Below are positions 26,200 through 35,722 of a stretch of 64,000 nucleotides of DNA, piece by piece. The notes beneath the pieces are model-generated. The model worked only from the letters and a program-made list of their open reading frames with translations. It had not been told where the DNA came from and made no database searches. How positions within the stretch are numbered: the stretch's first letter is position 1; each line of letters opens with the position of its first letter. The DNA lies in assembly GCA_004353515.1 (NCBI GenBank), contig SMNZ01000008.1, forward strand, positions 46,316 through 110,315, written 5' to 3'. The DNA comes from Alteromonadaceae bacterium M269 (GTDB lineage Bacteria; Pseudomonadota; Gammaproteobacteria; Enterobacterales; Alteromonadaceae). Both the position numbers and the translations under genes were made by a program.

Positions 26200-27993
26200 T
26201 TATTGAGTGATTTTTATATTTTCGAACACTTTTCGTTCGATTGATTTAAAGCTGTTCAGATGACGCAATGACTTAAATCGAGGATCAACACGCATAAAGA
26301 CAAGAAACCCATTGTTGTCTTCATACGCTCTTTGCAACCAATGAATGGCCTGTTCGTCGTCCTTTAATTGGCTGAACAAAGCGGCAATCATATAAGCTTG
26401 TATCTGACCTTTTTCATAACCACTCAACAACTGCGTGAGCCACTGTCGCACAATTTTATTAATTGTCACCTCACTTGTTTCTTCGTCTGGCAGCGTTTGA
26501 ATGTTAAATAACGAAGCATATTGCGCTAAAGCAAGTTGGTGTTTTTGCTGTTGCAACAACGACTCTACTAATCCTAGGCGTGTCCACATGCTTTGAGGTT
26601 CGATGACCAATATGGCACCGCATTCTCTTTCAGCCTTGGCATATTGTCCTGCAAAGTTAAGATACCAACATAGATCGGCATTGACCGTTTGTGATAAGGG
26701 GTCTAGACGCCTCGCCAAGTTCGCTTCATTCATAGCTTCATCCATCAACGCTTGGCTTGCAAACCATGCTGCATTCAAACTTCTAGCAAATCCATTATTA
26801 GGCGCAATTGAAAGCCCTTTATCGATAGACGCCCTCGACGCCGCAAAATTCCAATCATGGTAAAGTTCCGAATAGGCCAGAACAAAGTATGCTTCAGCAC
26901 TTTCACTGTCTTGTTGAGTTGCCTTATTCGCATAACTAGCTGCTTTTTCGAAATTCGTTGCTTGGTCATTAGAGTCACTTGATGCCAACGTATTATAGAG
27001 TTTGGCCAACTGAACCATAGCAGGCACGTAGTAAGGATAGCTTGCTAACACTTGTTCAAACTTTTCAATAGCTTGATGAGTCTGTTCTGGTGTCGATTGA
27101 CCTGCAAGGTATAACGCATCGTTGTAGAGCAAGACATAATCGGGCGACAAGACAATTTGAGGTGCAGCGATGTCAGCTGGCGTAATTGCCAGAATAGGTG
27201 AAACGCCTAAAATGACCTCCTTAACCATATTCTGAAACGCCAACATGCCGGCACCATTCGACCATACGAAGGATTCAGACCAAAGTTGCTGTTGTTGCTG
27301 ATTGGTTAATCTGAAATCTACCCTCAAGTTGAGAGGGTCGCGACGCATTGTTCCTACTAATTGGTAGGCAGACTTCGTCGTTAAGTCCCCATTATTGACT
27401 AACTTATCAACACTATTGGGGGCCAGAACAGTCAGTTGATCAATCGACACTCTGCTAAGTTGCGCCAGTAACTCTTCTCTCAACGCTATTGCTGTAGAGC
27501 TTGTTTCAATAACACGACCTTCATTCTGCAAATAGACTATGGGCATAACCGCTAGTGTCGGAGGTTCAAACAGAGTTTCTTTCTTATTTGTTAAACTCCA
27601 GAACAAGCCAACGAGCAGGATTATGCAGAGACCAATAACTAAGTAGAACGGGTGAATGCTTTTGGATGGTGGAGTTGATACGGCCGCGACAAATCGATAT
27701 CCCTTGCCTGCGATAGTCTCTATATATTCCGGGTTTTGACTATCATCTTCTAAAGCTCTGCGCAGTTTGCGCATACAAGCATTCAGGCTTTGGTCATACT
27801 CTACAACTCTACCTTGCGGCCACAGTTCAGCGATAATACTTTCACGCGTGGTGAGAGAGCCATTTCCATTCTGGATTAACAGCGAAAGTAGAGCATGCTG
27901 TTGATTAGGTAAGCGAATAGTCCGACCTTTATGGGATAACTCACCACTTTGAGAATTGTAGTGCCATTTGCCAACTTTAATTAATGTAGTCAA
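26200..27993 (-). CDS. CadC-like membrane transcriptional regulator with TPR domain
   Basis: The 597-residue protein has an N-terminal OmpR/PhoB-type winged helix (about residues 5-100: NACMRKLRRALEDD, IETIAGKGYRFVA), a single TM (about 113-132, FYLVIGLCIILLVGLFWSL) and a periplasmic part with TPR-like helices (about 290-570). This is the CadC/ToxR layout of one-component sensors that read periplasmic signals. The start is uncertain: the frame opens at a TTG (27993) and no upstream ATG is available. A target could be the exported-protein gene downstream. Confidence 0.85.
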   Translation of the reverse strand: MTTLIKVGKWHYNSQSGELSHKGRTIRLPNQQHALLSLLIQNGNGSLTTRESIIAELWPQGRVVEYDQSLNACMRKLRRALEDDSQNPEYIETIAGKGYRFVAAVSTPPSKSIHPFYLVIGLCIILLVGLFWSLTNKKETLFEPPTLAVMPIVYLQNEGRVIETSSTAIALREELLAQLSRVSIDQLTVLAPNSVDKLVNNGDLTTKSAYQLVGTMRRDPLNLRVDFRLTNQQQQQLWSESFVWSNGAGMLAFQNMVKEVILGVSPILAITPADIAAPQIVLSPDYVLLYNDALYLAGQSTPEQTHQAIEKFEQVLASYPYYVPAMVQLAKLYNTLASSDSNDQATNFEKAASYANKATQQDSESAEAYFVLAYSELYHDWNFAASRASIDKGLSIAPNNGFARSLNAAWFASQALMDEAMNEANLARRLDPLSQTVNADLCWYLNFAGQYAKAERECGAILVIEPQSMWTRLGLVESLLQQQKHQLALAQYASLFNIQTLPDEETSEVTINKIVRQWLTQLLSGYEKGQIQAYMIAALFSQLKDDEQAIHWLQRAYEDNNGFLVFMRVDPRFKSLRHLNSFKSIERKVFENIKITQ

Positions 27994-28027
27994 AGCCTAT
28001 CCAATAACTCTTATGTTGTTTCCTCAA

Positions 28028-28516
28028 TCAATAGGGTGGTCTTGCACCAGGCTGAGTATCTATCACTGTGCAATCAGGACGTTTAAGTGTATTGAGTACA
28101 CTTTTGCTCTCGTTCTTCAAGAAGCCCTGCGTAACCAACCAATCCAATGCTTCTTCCATGGTATCAAAGTAAGCAAAATATGCACTGTCGGAGAAAGGCT
28201 TCAACATCATTTGCATCATCTCTCTTGCCATCATATTAGGCGCTAGGATTGCTTCATGTGTCATTCCTTGCTTTAAGCTCCACTGATAGTGACGTTCGGC
28301 AACATCCTTGAGATCTGGTGTTCCAAGTTCGAAATGAGTAAGGTCGTGAAAATTAGCCCAAGCTTCGCCATCATTGAAATGAGCACTCACTTTCTGCATG
28401 ATTTTATTCGAATTATCTTCAGCGCCTTCGAGGTTAAAGCCGCCCATAACCTTAATATAGATAACTCTATCTACCACGCGTTGAATTGCAGTCCCATGAG
28501 CTTGCCAAATTGCCAT
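28028..28516 (-). CDS. STAS/SpoIIAA-like small protein, tentative
   Basis: The 162-residue soluble protein has alternating beta and alpha segments (VIYIKVMGGFNLEG, WANFHDLTHFELGTP, YFAYFDTMEEALDWLVTQ). The closing FDTMEEALDWL helix resembles SpoIIAA-like/STAS-fold proteins of the lipid-binding type. Homology is weak by eye and function unknown. GAGGC precedes the ATG by about 4 bases. It sits 34 bases upstream of the CadC-like gene on the same strand, so they may form one unit. Confidence 0.6.
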   Translation of the reverse strand: MAIWQAHGTAIQRVVDRVIYIKVMGGFNLEGAEDNSNKIMQKVSAHFNDGEAWANFHDLTHFELGTPDLKDVAERHYQWSLKQGMTHEAILAPNMMAREMMQMMLKPFSDSAYFAYFDTMEEALDWLVTQGFLKNESKSVLNTLKRPDCTVIDTQPGARPPY

Positions 28517-28649
28517 AAAAGCCTCAGTAGTCGGGCATTTGTACTCGTTGATTCTCAGTGTAATCTAATGCCAACCCTATCTCTACGACGAGACGGTAAG
28601 CAAAGTTTTCTGTAAGACAAGTTTTGTTAACACTCGCCTAATAACATTA

Positions 28650-28776
28650 CCAGATAGCTTTTTTCTTTGCGTTAGGAGGTAACCTGTAGACTGGTAGACG
28701 GGTTTTTCTTGGTCAGAAACCCATGAAGGGAATAGCACTTTAAAGTTTTAAGTGGCTTGTAGGCCAAGCCACTTTT
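28650..28776 (+). ncRNA. Candidate terminator-ended small RNA
   Basis: This plus-strand stretch lies between two minus-strand genes. It contains a hairpin GGGTTT-loop-AAACCC (within about 28699-28722) and ends in a perfect terminator with TTTT. No plus-strand gene upstream needs that terminator. A promoter was not clearly found, so the 5' end is a guess. Confidence 0.3.
28750..28776 (+). terminator. Rho-independent terminator on plus strand
   Basis: AAGTGGCTTG (28750-28759) pairs perfectly with CAAGCCACTT (28765-28774) around TAGGC and runs into TTTT. It is oriented to end a plus-strand transcript. Confidence 0.6.
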
Positions 28777-28800
28777 CTAACCTTATTGACACCATATGAT

Positions 28801-29118
28801 TTATATCGCCTGAGCTAAGTACGCTTGGATATTTGACGCCTGTCGTTGAATTGAGAATGACATTAAGTCTGCACCGTTACACTGCATTCCATCTTGAGAT
28901 ACTAAACGCTTTAGAACCCCTTCTTTGTTAGTCGCAACCAAACCAACCTTTGATCGGATACTGCGTTTAAGTAGCCTTACATCATCTTCCAAAACTGCCT
29001 GACAAAAACCTGAGAAATCGAGATCTCCAGAGAACTTCACTTCCGGTTTTATTTCTGTATGTGCACTAACACTGTACGACGCACAGAAAAGTGTTGCTAA
29101 CAGTATTAACTTTTTCAT
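28801..29118 (-). CDS. Small exported protein, DUF3718-like
   Basis: The 105-residue protein has a signal peptide (MKKLILLATLFCASYSVSA). The mature 86 residues contain FCQAVLEDDVRLLKRSI, a Cys in MQCNGADLMSFS and a helical end. This pattern resembles DUF3718 small periplasmic proteins of Alteromonadales-like bacteria, from memory only. Two Cys could form a disulfide. AGGAG lies 7 bases before the ATG. Confidence 0.65.
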   Translation of the reverse strand: MKKLILLATLFCASYSVSAHTEIKPEVKFSGDLDFSGFCQAVLEDDVRLLKRSIRSKVGLVATNKEGVLKRLVSQDGMQCNGADLMSFSIQRQASNIQAYLAQAI

Positions 29119-29469
29119 TCGTAGTCTCCTAAATAAACATGCTAATTAAAACCAAATCATTTCAATGAGCTGGTAGCGCTATTTATGCGTGATAAAACGC
29201 GAGACTTCTGTAGTTTTATTGTTTAGATGGGGTAAATGGATTGTGAACTTTTAAGTTAAGGCAATGTAAAATTCTTAATCCATTGAAAAAACTACATTTT
29301 TCACTCACATTGATAACCAAACTGTTCTTAATGAAAAGCATTAATAAAAAACAATTCTAAAAACACTAAGAATTGATAGGCTAGCTTCAACCTCAAAAAC
29401 GCCTTGTTAATGGTGATTAACATATTCTGAAAATAAATTAACCATCACATCTAGAGTATGGTGTTCTAG
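29119..29469. other. Intergenic region, promoter of small exported protein
   Basis: This is AT-rich with no coding signal. A weak hairpin CAATTCT...AGAATTG lies near 29352-29375. Nothing else is supported. Confidence 0.4.
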
Positions 29470-30327
29470 CTAATCGGAATTACGCGTTTTTCCAGCTATC
29501 CAGTCCAGAACAGTCGGAAAAGTTTCCTTCATATTATTGTGCCCTAAGCTGGGAAACAGCACGTACTCGTAATCTCGTCCCATGTCTATTTGCTGTCGCA
29601 AACGCACAATGGAGAGATCAACCGGAATGCTTCCATCATTTTGACCAAAAACCCAAAGGCCAGGGATCTCTAACTTAGCTAAGCTATCACTTGGGTTTGA
29701 GTCTTTTCCCAAGAAATCGGGCCATACATACTTCACCTTCCTCGCATCTAGGGCTTCCTGATATGAGGGGACACGCTTGTCATCCTGATCAGACGTATAC
29801 TTACTGTATATATCTTCCTCACTCACCTTGGTAACCGGGCCGCTCCATAGAACCATAAAGTCAGCTGTTCCACTTTTCTCAGCAGCAAGAGGCACTATCC
29901 ACCCAGCTTGGCTGATGCCAGTTAACCCTTTAGGTACCGACTTCGTTTTAGGATGATTGTGTAGAACATTCAGAGCCGCAATAGCATCATCCGCCAATAA
30001 GTTGATATTTTTCTCACTAACACTTTGCTTCCCTTCATATTTTCCTCCTGAACGACCGACACCTCTTTTGTCATATACCAAAGCAGCGATGCCTTCAGAG
30101 GCAAATCGCGCAGCAACATGCATATTCCGAGATTGTTTACCTGAGCCATGAACAAAAACAATTGCCGCATGAACCTCGTCATTATCAGGAAATAGAATCG
30201 AGCCGGCTAGCTTTGCGCCGTGGCTGTCGAACTCCACTTCATCAATTTTATAACCTTCTGCTCGAAGCAGAGTGCTCATGCAAAAAATGAAGACAACAGC
30301 CAAGACCTTCACCACCAAACTATACAT
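29470..30327 (-). CDS. Exported alpha/beta hydrolase (dienelactone hydrolase-like)
   Basis: The protein is about 285 residues, started at the ATG at 30327 because GGAGG precedes it; an ATG seven codons earlier has no such site. A signal peptide covers the first 22 or so residues. VHGSGKQSR supplies the oxyanion region, LVYDKRGVGRSGG is typical of the fold, GLTGISQAGWIVP places the nucleophile Ser, and SLGHNNM provides the His. The substrate is unknown; esterase or peptidase activity in the periplasm is inferred. Monocistronic. Confidence 0.82.
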   Translation of the reverse strand: MYSLVVKVLAVVFIFCMSTLLRAEGYKIDEVEFDSHGAKLAGSILFPDNDEVHAAIVFVHGSGKQSRNMHVAARFASEGIAALVYDKRGVGRSGGKYEGKQSVSEKNINLLADDAIAALNVLHNHPKTKSVPKGLTGISQAGWIVPLAAEKSGTADFMVLWSGPVTKVSEEDIYSKYTSDQDDKRVPSYQEALDARKVKYVWPDFLGKDSNPSDSLAKLEIPGLWVFGQNDGSIPVDLSIVRLRQQIDMGRDYEYVLFPSLGHNNMKETFPTVLDWIAGKTRNSD

Positions 30328-30600
30328 GCCAACTGATCCTCCAAACATTTACATACGATTCAAAGGTAAACAGTTAACGCAACAATGCAATTCACTTTAT
30401 GTAACCTTTTGTACATGAAAAAAGTGATATCTGTGCAAGATCGACGAAGTTAGCGTTGATTACCTAGTTATGTCTAAAACCAGAAATGTAAATATTATGT
30501 ATTGATCTTGTTAAAAATATTGGATATAAATCGAACAACAACTCATCTGACGTCCGATGAGAGAATAAAAACACTCACTACAATACCAAGGAAACACACA

Positions 30601-31536
30601 ATGCACAGAATTCTATCTATCGTCATACTGGTTTTTGGTTTAATCGGATGGTCAAACACAACACACGCAAGCACATACGCCAAAACGGAACACCCTATCG
30701 TTCTGGTTCACGGTCTCTTTGGTTTCGATGAGTTACTTTGGGTTGATTACTTTTACAAGGTACCTAGTACGCTAGATCGCAATGGCGCAGAAGTTTTCGT
30801 AGCAACAGTGTCGCCCGCAAATTCAACTGAGGTTCGAGGCGAGCAACTATTGGCTTATGTTCAAGAAGTTATCGCAATATCAGGTGCAGAGAAAGTTAAC
30901 CTGATCGGGCATAGTCATGGTGGCCCAACGGTCAGATACGTTGCTAGTGTCGCTCCAGAACTCGTTGCATCAGCAACCTCTGTTGCCGGTGTTAATTGGG
31001 GAAGTCCAGTTGCAGATTTAGTTAGAGCAGGCATTCGTCCTGGATCTACCCTTGAAGGTGGAGCACAGAGTGTTGTCAACGCATTCTCGAATATCCTTGA
31101 GCTACTCAGTGGTTCGGATGCCAGTGCGTTACCAACAGACTCTATTGCAGCCCTTGAGGCACTAACAACTGAACGCACACTGCAGTTCAATCAAACCTAT
31201 CCTGAAGGCATGCCCTCTGCTTATTGTGCCAACGACGGTGATTTAGTAGGTACTAATGGCGTTTATTACTTTTCATGGAGTGGCGGTTCAACTTACACCA
31301 ATGTATTTGATATTGCCGATCCATTCCTTGCTCTAACGGGGTTCGCATTTAATGAATCCAACGATGGCTTAGTATCATCTTGTAGCTCTCACCTTGGTTA
31401 CGTTCTGAGAGACGACTATAGAATGAATCACCTTGATGAAGTGAATCAAACCTTCGGTATTACTCACTTGTTTGAAACCGACCCTGTACAAGTTTTCTTA
31501 ACGCACGCTAATCGCCTTAAACGCCTAGGGTTATAA
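30601..31536 (+). CDS. Secreted triacylglycerol lipase (subfamily I)
   Basis: The 311-residue protein, started at an ATG with AAGGAA 7 bases upstream, has a signal peptide (MHRILSIVILVFGLIGWSNTTHA). HPIVLVHGLFGFDELL is the oxyanion-hole region of Pseudomonas/Burkholderia-type lipases; the nucleophile Ser is in GHSHGG (about residue 105); a late NESNDGLVSSCSSHLG holds the Asp region, and the catalytic His is probably the MNHLDEV one. The foldase gene follows after 4 bases, which such lipases need to fold before type II secretion. Upstream codons from 30502 have no start signal and were excluded. Confidence 0.93.
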   Translation: MHRILSIVILVFGLIGWSNTTHASTYAKTEHPIVLVHGLFGFDELLWVDYFYKVPSTLDRNGAEVFVATVSPANSTEVRGEQLLAYVQEVIAISGAEKVNLIGHSHGGPTVRYVASVAPELVASATSVAGVNWGSPVADLVRAGIRPGSTLEGGAQSVVNAFSNILELLSGSDASALPTDSIAALEALTTERTLQFNQTYPEGMPSAYCANDGDLVGTNGVYYFSWSGGSTYTNVFDIADPFLALTGFAFNESNDGLVSSCSSHLGYVLRDDYRMNHLDEVNQTFGITHLFETDPVQVFLTHANRLKRLGL

Positions 31537-31540
31537 ATCA

Positions 31541-32488
31541 GTGCGGAGCAAAATCACCTTCATTGCTATGGCTATCGTTGCCACAGCATCTGGCGTATTA
31601 CTGTTCAACGAAAAGCCGCTTAACACTGACGTTGAAGACACAACACCGACAACTGTCACTGTTACTGCCCTCACACCTGAATACAAGAAGCCATCAACGA
31701 GTGATGGTTTGCTTCCCTCAGGAACAAGCTTTGCACTATATGACGGTATCAAAACCTTGTTAGACCGATTAATTTTTGAAGCTAATAGTGAACATTTGAA
31801 TGACATATTGGCTATGGCACGACGGCACTGTCAGGAACAAAACTATAGAGTAGAAGCTTGCGAGCAATTTACGTCTCTCTACACTAGGTATGTTAACTAC
31901 AAATACGCCTTAATGGATGTTGATGAACAGCACGTCAATGTTGGCGCATCATCAGCTGAAATAGACCATCAATTTTCACGTATTGAAGCATTGCAACGGC
32001 AATACTTTTCATATGAAGAACAAGACGTGTTGTTTTCTGCAGACAACAAACTCAATGAACAAGCACTTGCTCGACGCGCTATTAACAATGATCCGAATTT
32101 ATCGAAAGAGCAAAAAGAACGCTTGATTATCGAGAACCTAGAACAATTACCTGAAGAACAAAAACGTGCTTTCCAACCGTCACTGAATATGCAAAAGCTC
32201 GCGGCTATCAAAGATACCTATCAAGATAGGCAACAACGCTTAATTGAAGTCGAAAATCAATTCGGCCATGAGGCAGCACAAAGACTGGAAAAGAGATGGC
32301 GTGAAAGAGAAGTATTCCAAAATAAAGTGAAGCAAATTGCCTCGCAATACCAAGCTATTGCCGATAATAAAGAATTATCACCCGATAAAATTAAAACTCA
32401 ACAACAAGCATTTCTCGCTCAGCACTTTTCAGAGAACCAACAAAAACGCGTTCGCGTGATGTTGGAAAATAGCTTGCTTGAACAGTAA
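31541..32488 (+). CDS. lifO: Lipase-specific foldase (Lif/LifO)
   Basis: The 315-residue protein starts at GTG 4 bases after the lipase stop. An N-terminal membrane anchor (about residues 4-23) is followed by a Thr/Pro-rich linker and a helical domain. RFAP-like minidomain signatures are diverged (TSFALYDGIKTL for the usual SLxGT...DG region), while the extended helices rich in Gln/Arg/Glu (EQKERLIIENLEQLPEEQKR) fit the steric chaperone that wraps the lipase. It acts in the periplasm on the upstream gene product. Identity rests on context and overall pattern. Confidence 0.85.
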   Translation: MRSKITFIAMAIVATASGVLLFNEKPLNTDVEDTTPTTVTVTALTPEYKKPSTSDGLLPSGTSFALYDGIKTLLDRLIFEANSEHLNDILAMARRHCQEQNYRVEACEQFTSLYTRYVNYKYALMDVDEQHVNVGASSAEIDHQFSRIEALQRQYFSYEEQDVLFSADNKLNEQALARRAINNDPNLSKEQKERLIIENLEQLPEEQKRAFQPSLNMQKLAAIKDTYQDRQQRLIEVENQFGHEAAQRLEKRWREREVFQNKVKQIASQYQAIADNKELSPDKIKTQQQAFLAQHFSENQQKRVRVMLENSLLEQ

Positions 32489-32493
32489 TATTT

Positions 32494-33057
32494 TTATTGA
32501 TTGTATTGATACTCTTGAGGAGGGTATGTCATGACCTCCTCATTTACGTACCAATCACCAAGCATGTTAAATGTGCACTCTTGAAATTCTGTATTTTCAA
32601 AAGAGTCTTTTCTGCATTGCCTTTCTACTTTCTCGGTACTGACAAAAAAGAACCAGCTTATAGATTTGTTCCATACTTGGTCACCTCGTTCCTCAAATTC
32701 AAAATCACCACCTCCATGCAAAAGCCACCGACCTCGATGTTCTCTGCCAATAAAACAGGAGATATTCGATTGAATAGCCAAGTTAGAAAATGCACTGAAA
32801 TCTGGATCACTTTTCCATTCAATCACACTCACACCGGATATCTTTTCAAGATCCGCAATATCGTCGTCACGGCACCACACAATACGTGAATATCCTTTAG
32901 ATTCTGCAAGTGCTAGCAAAGCTTTATAATCATCTCCTTTCAACAAGAGGAAAACATAAATTTGTGCATAGCCACTAGGCCAATACCTATAGGTTAATGG
33001 CACGAGAGATAGCATCATAACTAAAACAGTGAAAGCAATAAGAGTTAGTTTCTTAAT
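32494..33057 (-). CDS. Exported or anchored protein of unknown function, apparent ATT start
   Basis: The first in-frame ATG (33018) has no ribosome binding site and begins in mid-signal sequence. Thirteen codons earlier an ATT at 33057 follows AGGAGAG (33065-33071) by about 8 bases and gives MKKLTLIAFTVLVMMLSLVP, an ideal signal or anchor. In-frame TAG lies just upstream of that site, so no other start exists. The remaining 165 residues contain several Cys (VWCRDD, SCFIG, ERQCRK, QECTF) and no motif I know. Either a rare ATT start, as known for infC, or an ATG lost by mutation. Confidence 0.6.
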   Translation of the reverse strand: MKKLTLIAFTVLVMMLSLVPLTYRYWPSGYAQIYVFLLLKGDDYKALLALAESKGYSRIVWCRDDDIADLEKISGVSVIEWKSDPDFSAFSNLAIQSNISCFIGREHRGRWLLHGGGDFEFEERGDQVWNKSISWFFFVSTEKVERQCRKDSFENTEFQECTFNMLGDWYVNEEVMTYPPQEYQYNQ

Positions 33058-33107
33058 TTCGATTCTCTCCTAACGTTCCCTATAATCACCTTTATATTGG
33101 CAACTAC

Positions 33108-33482
33108 CTATTCAGTACCAATAAAAAACATGATTGCAGCGGCTAATAACAACACCACAGCAACAGTGTCCACCATTACAACTCGGCTCATCTCTGAATT
33201 AAGCTCATCGACACCCCAAGTTAATACAAGAAAGGACAAAGTACTCACTATGCCTGTTGTTATTGCTGCCAGTTGCCAAGTCGGTTTAAACACTGACGCA
33301 ATAAGAAACACGCCTAAAATCCCAAATAGAACAGCCCGATGCCTTAAAAGTATCTCAACGTTTGGATCGTTTATAGACACACCATACAAGCCCAATAAAC
33401 GCTCTGTCCCAAAGACACCGACAATGGGCAAAAGATGAATAATGCCAACGATAACAAGGATAGTTGATATAACTTTCTGCAT
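33108..33482 (-). CDS. Small four-TM membrane protein
   Basis: The 124-residue protein has four TM segments. GIIHLLPIVGVFGTERL, LYGVSINDPNVEILLRHRA and a VFKPTW loop match a widespread small membrane family often mislabelled phosphopantetheine adenylyltransferase in databases; no nucleotidyltransferase motif is present. Function unknown. GGA precedes the ATG. It stands alone. Confidence 0.7.
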   Translation of the reverse strand: MQKVISTILVIVGIIHLLPIVGVFGTERLLGLYGVSINDPNVEILLRHRAVLFGILGVFLIASVFKPTWQLAAITTGIVSTLSFLVLTWGVDELNSEMSRVVMVDTVAVVLLLAAAIMFFIGTE

Positions 33483-33621
33483 TTTTATTCCGCTGAGGTT
33501 TTAAGCCTAGCCACCTCGCAATAATAGATTCAATAGCAATACTACTAAGAATAGATTCTGGCTCAATAACGTGACAGGTTATTGCTAAGCTGCAAACTCA
33601 GTTCTTTAAATATGGGGGACT

Positions 33622-34725
33622 TTACGGTTTTGAAAAGGGCTCGTTAATATTTGCAGTACCGAAACAGATACCCATCGACAACGCAGTTTTCAGCTCCAGC
33701 GTATTAGGTTCCACTAACTTACTCTTGTGAGCGACGCTTTCTAACGGAACATGGGTGACCTCATTGTTTCTTAGAACCACCGCTTGACCAAAGCACTTCT
33801 TTGCGACCAATGAAGCCGCATAAGCCCCCAAGTTTGTCGCAAATACTCTGTCAAACGCCGTCGGCGAACCGCCTCTTTGCAAGTGTCCGAGAATTGTCGC
33901 TCTAACTTCAAAGTCCGATGCGCTTTCAAGCTGCATTTTTACCACATTGCCAATACCGCCTAAACGGTTTGGGTCAGGACTATCCTCAATCGTTTCACGG
34001 ACTGTCAAATCCCTTCCTAACTCTCTAGCTCCTTCTGCTACGACGACTAAAGAGAACTGTTGCTCACTCATACGTCTATGACATGCATCAACAACTTCAT
34101 CGACTTGATAAGGGAATTCCGGCAATAGAATCACATCCGCACCACCAGCGATTCCCGCGTGCAACGCTATCCATCCAGCATAGCGTCCCATGGTCTCTAA
34201 AATCATAACGCGCTTATGGGATTGTCCTGTCGTACGCAACCTATCAATCGCATCCGTTACTATTGAAATCGCTGTATCAAAACCGAATGTACGATCTGTC
34301 CCTAGCAAATCATTGTCGATCGTTTTCGGTATACCGATGATATTCATGCCTAAGGTCGACATCTCATAACCAAGAGATAATGAACCATCACCACCAATCA
34401 CGACCAGCCCGTCCAAGCCTAATTCTTGGTAGTAGGCCATCACCTCGTTCGAAACATCTTTCCCGCGGTAGTTAAAAGGATTAGCGCGATTACTTGTTCC
34501 AAGGATTGTGCCGCCTTTATCCAAAATCCCAGAACAATCTGAATAAGTCAGTTGTTGACTTCGTCTTTCGATAAGCCCTAAAAAGCCTTGGTGAATACCA
34601 ATCACTTCAGTATCGCCATTCAGCATTAGGCTTTTTGACACAGCACGAATAGCAGCATTTAAACCCGGACAGTCGCCACCTCCAGTCAAAACACCCACTC
34701 TAATTTTTTCGGCTTGAATCGACAC
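33622..34725 (-). CDS. pfkA: 6-phosphofructokinase
   Basis: The protein is about 367 residues, started at a GTG (34725) 7 bases after the upstream stop; an ATG at 34776 would overlap the dehydrogenase by 44 bases. It has the PFK fold: GVLTGGGDCPGLNA nucleotide loop, GGDGS (Gly rather than the Asp of GGDDS, indicating ATP rather than pyrophosphate), catalytic PKTIDND, MGRYAGWIA and GHLQRGGSP. It is longer than E. coli PfkA (320) and resembles the mixed-substrate group. It phosphorylates fructose 6-phosphate in glycolysis. Third gene of the usp-ldh-pfk operon. Confidence 0.93.
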   Translation of the reverse strand: MSIQAEKIRVGVLTGGGDCPGLNAAIRAVSKSLMLNGDTEVIGIHQGFLGLIERRSQQLTYSDCSGILDKGGTILGTSNRANPFNYRGKDVSNEVMAYYQELGLDGLVVIGGDGSLSLGYEMSTLGMNIIGIPKTIDNDLLGTDRTFGFDTAISIVTDAIDRLRTTGQSHKRVMILETMGRYAGWIALHAGIAGGADVILLPEFPYQVDEVVDACHRRMSEQQFSLVVVAEGARELGRDLTVRETIEDSPDPNRLGGIGNVVKMQLESASDFEVRATILGHLQRGGSPTAFDRVFATNLGAYAASLVAKKCFGQAVVLRNNEVTHVPLESVAHKSKLVEPNTLELKTALSMGICFGTANINEPFSKP

Positions 34726-34732
34726 TTTTATC

Positions 34733-35719
34733 TCAACTAACGGCGTTCTGAATTGTGCCTGATTCAAACTGGGCAATATTAGACAAAGTCGTATGTGCTA
34801 TGTTTTTCATGGCCTCTTGCGTGAAAAAGCCTTGATGACTGGTAATGATGACATTAGGAAAAGTCGTTAATCTGGCAAGCACATCATCTTGTATCCCTGT
34901 TGCGGAGAGATCTTCGAAGAACATTGCTTCCTCTTCTTCATAAACATCCAGCCCTAAAAGGCCAATTTTTCCTGATTTAAGGCCTTTAATTAATGCTTGA
35001 GTGTCGACCAACTTGCCACGACTGGTATTAATAATGGTAACCCCGTCTTTCATAGTCTCGAGTGCATTATCATCAACTAAGTGAAAAGTGTCGGGTGTTA
35101 GCGGGCAATGTAATGACAAAATATCCACGCAGGAAAGCAGTGATTCTAACGACACATACTCAACGCCAAGCTCTTTGCAAATAGGGTTCTCAACAATATC
35201 GTATGCAACAACTCTGCACCCAAAGCCTCGCATAATAGTCGCAAAAGCTTGTCCTATCTTTCCAGTACCTACAATACCAACCGTTTTGCCGTGTAAGTCG
35301 AAGCCCATCAGGTTACGCAGTGAAAAATCTCCCTCTCGCACTCGATTATGAGCACGATGTATTCCTCGATTTAAACACAGCAAAAGACCAACAGTATGTT
35401 CTGCAACAGCATACGGAGAATAAGCGGGAACCCTAACGACAGAAATATTAAGCTCTTTGGCTGCGGTTAAATCAACGTGATTGAAGCCCGCTGAACGTAA
35501 AGCAATAAGTTCAACCCCCTTTCGCTGTAGCACATTCAAAACATCGGCACTTAAATCATCGTTGATAAATGCACAAACCACTTTCTGATCGTTAACAAGA
35601 GCAGCCGATTCAACAGATAAATGCGCAGAAAAGTAACTTATTTGATGGCCAAAATCCGTATTGGCCAATTCAAAAAAAGTCTTGTCATAGGCTTTGGTGT
35701 TAAAAAATGCCACCTTCAT
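34733..35719 (-). CDS. ldhA: Fermentative D-lactate dehydrogenase (2-hydroxyacid dehydrogenase)
   Basis: The 328-residue protein has the NAD-binding GTGKIGQAFATIMRGFG, LHCPLTPDT, NTSRGKLVD and the catalytic His in ITSHQGFFT, with Arg in ALRSAGFNHVD and Glu in DVYEEE. Length and motifs match LdhA, which reduces pyruvate to D-lactate with NADH. GGGGA overlaps the end of the preceding usp gene, 8 bases before the ATG, so the genes are coupled. A perfect FNR box upstream of the operon fits expression at low oxygen. Confidence 0.92.
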   Translation of the reverse strand: MKVAFFNTKAYDKTFFELANTDFGHQISYFSAHLSVESAALVNDQKVVCAFINDDLSADVLNVLQRKGVELIALRSAGFNHVDLTAAKELNISVVRVPAYSPYAVAEHTVGLLLCLNRGIHRAHNRVREGDFSLRNLMGFDLHGKTVGIVGTGKIGQAFATIMRGFGCRVVAYDIVENPICKELGVEYVSLESLLSCVDILSLHCPLTPDTFHLVDDNALETMKDGVTIINTSRGKLVDTQALIKGLKSGKIGLLGLDVYEEEEAMFFEDLSATGIQDDVLARLTTFPNVIITSHQGFFTQEAMKNIAHTTLSNIAQFESGTIQNAVS

Positions 35720-35722
35720 TAT

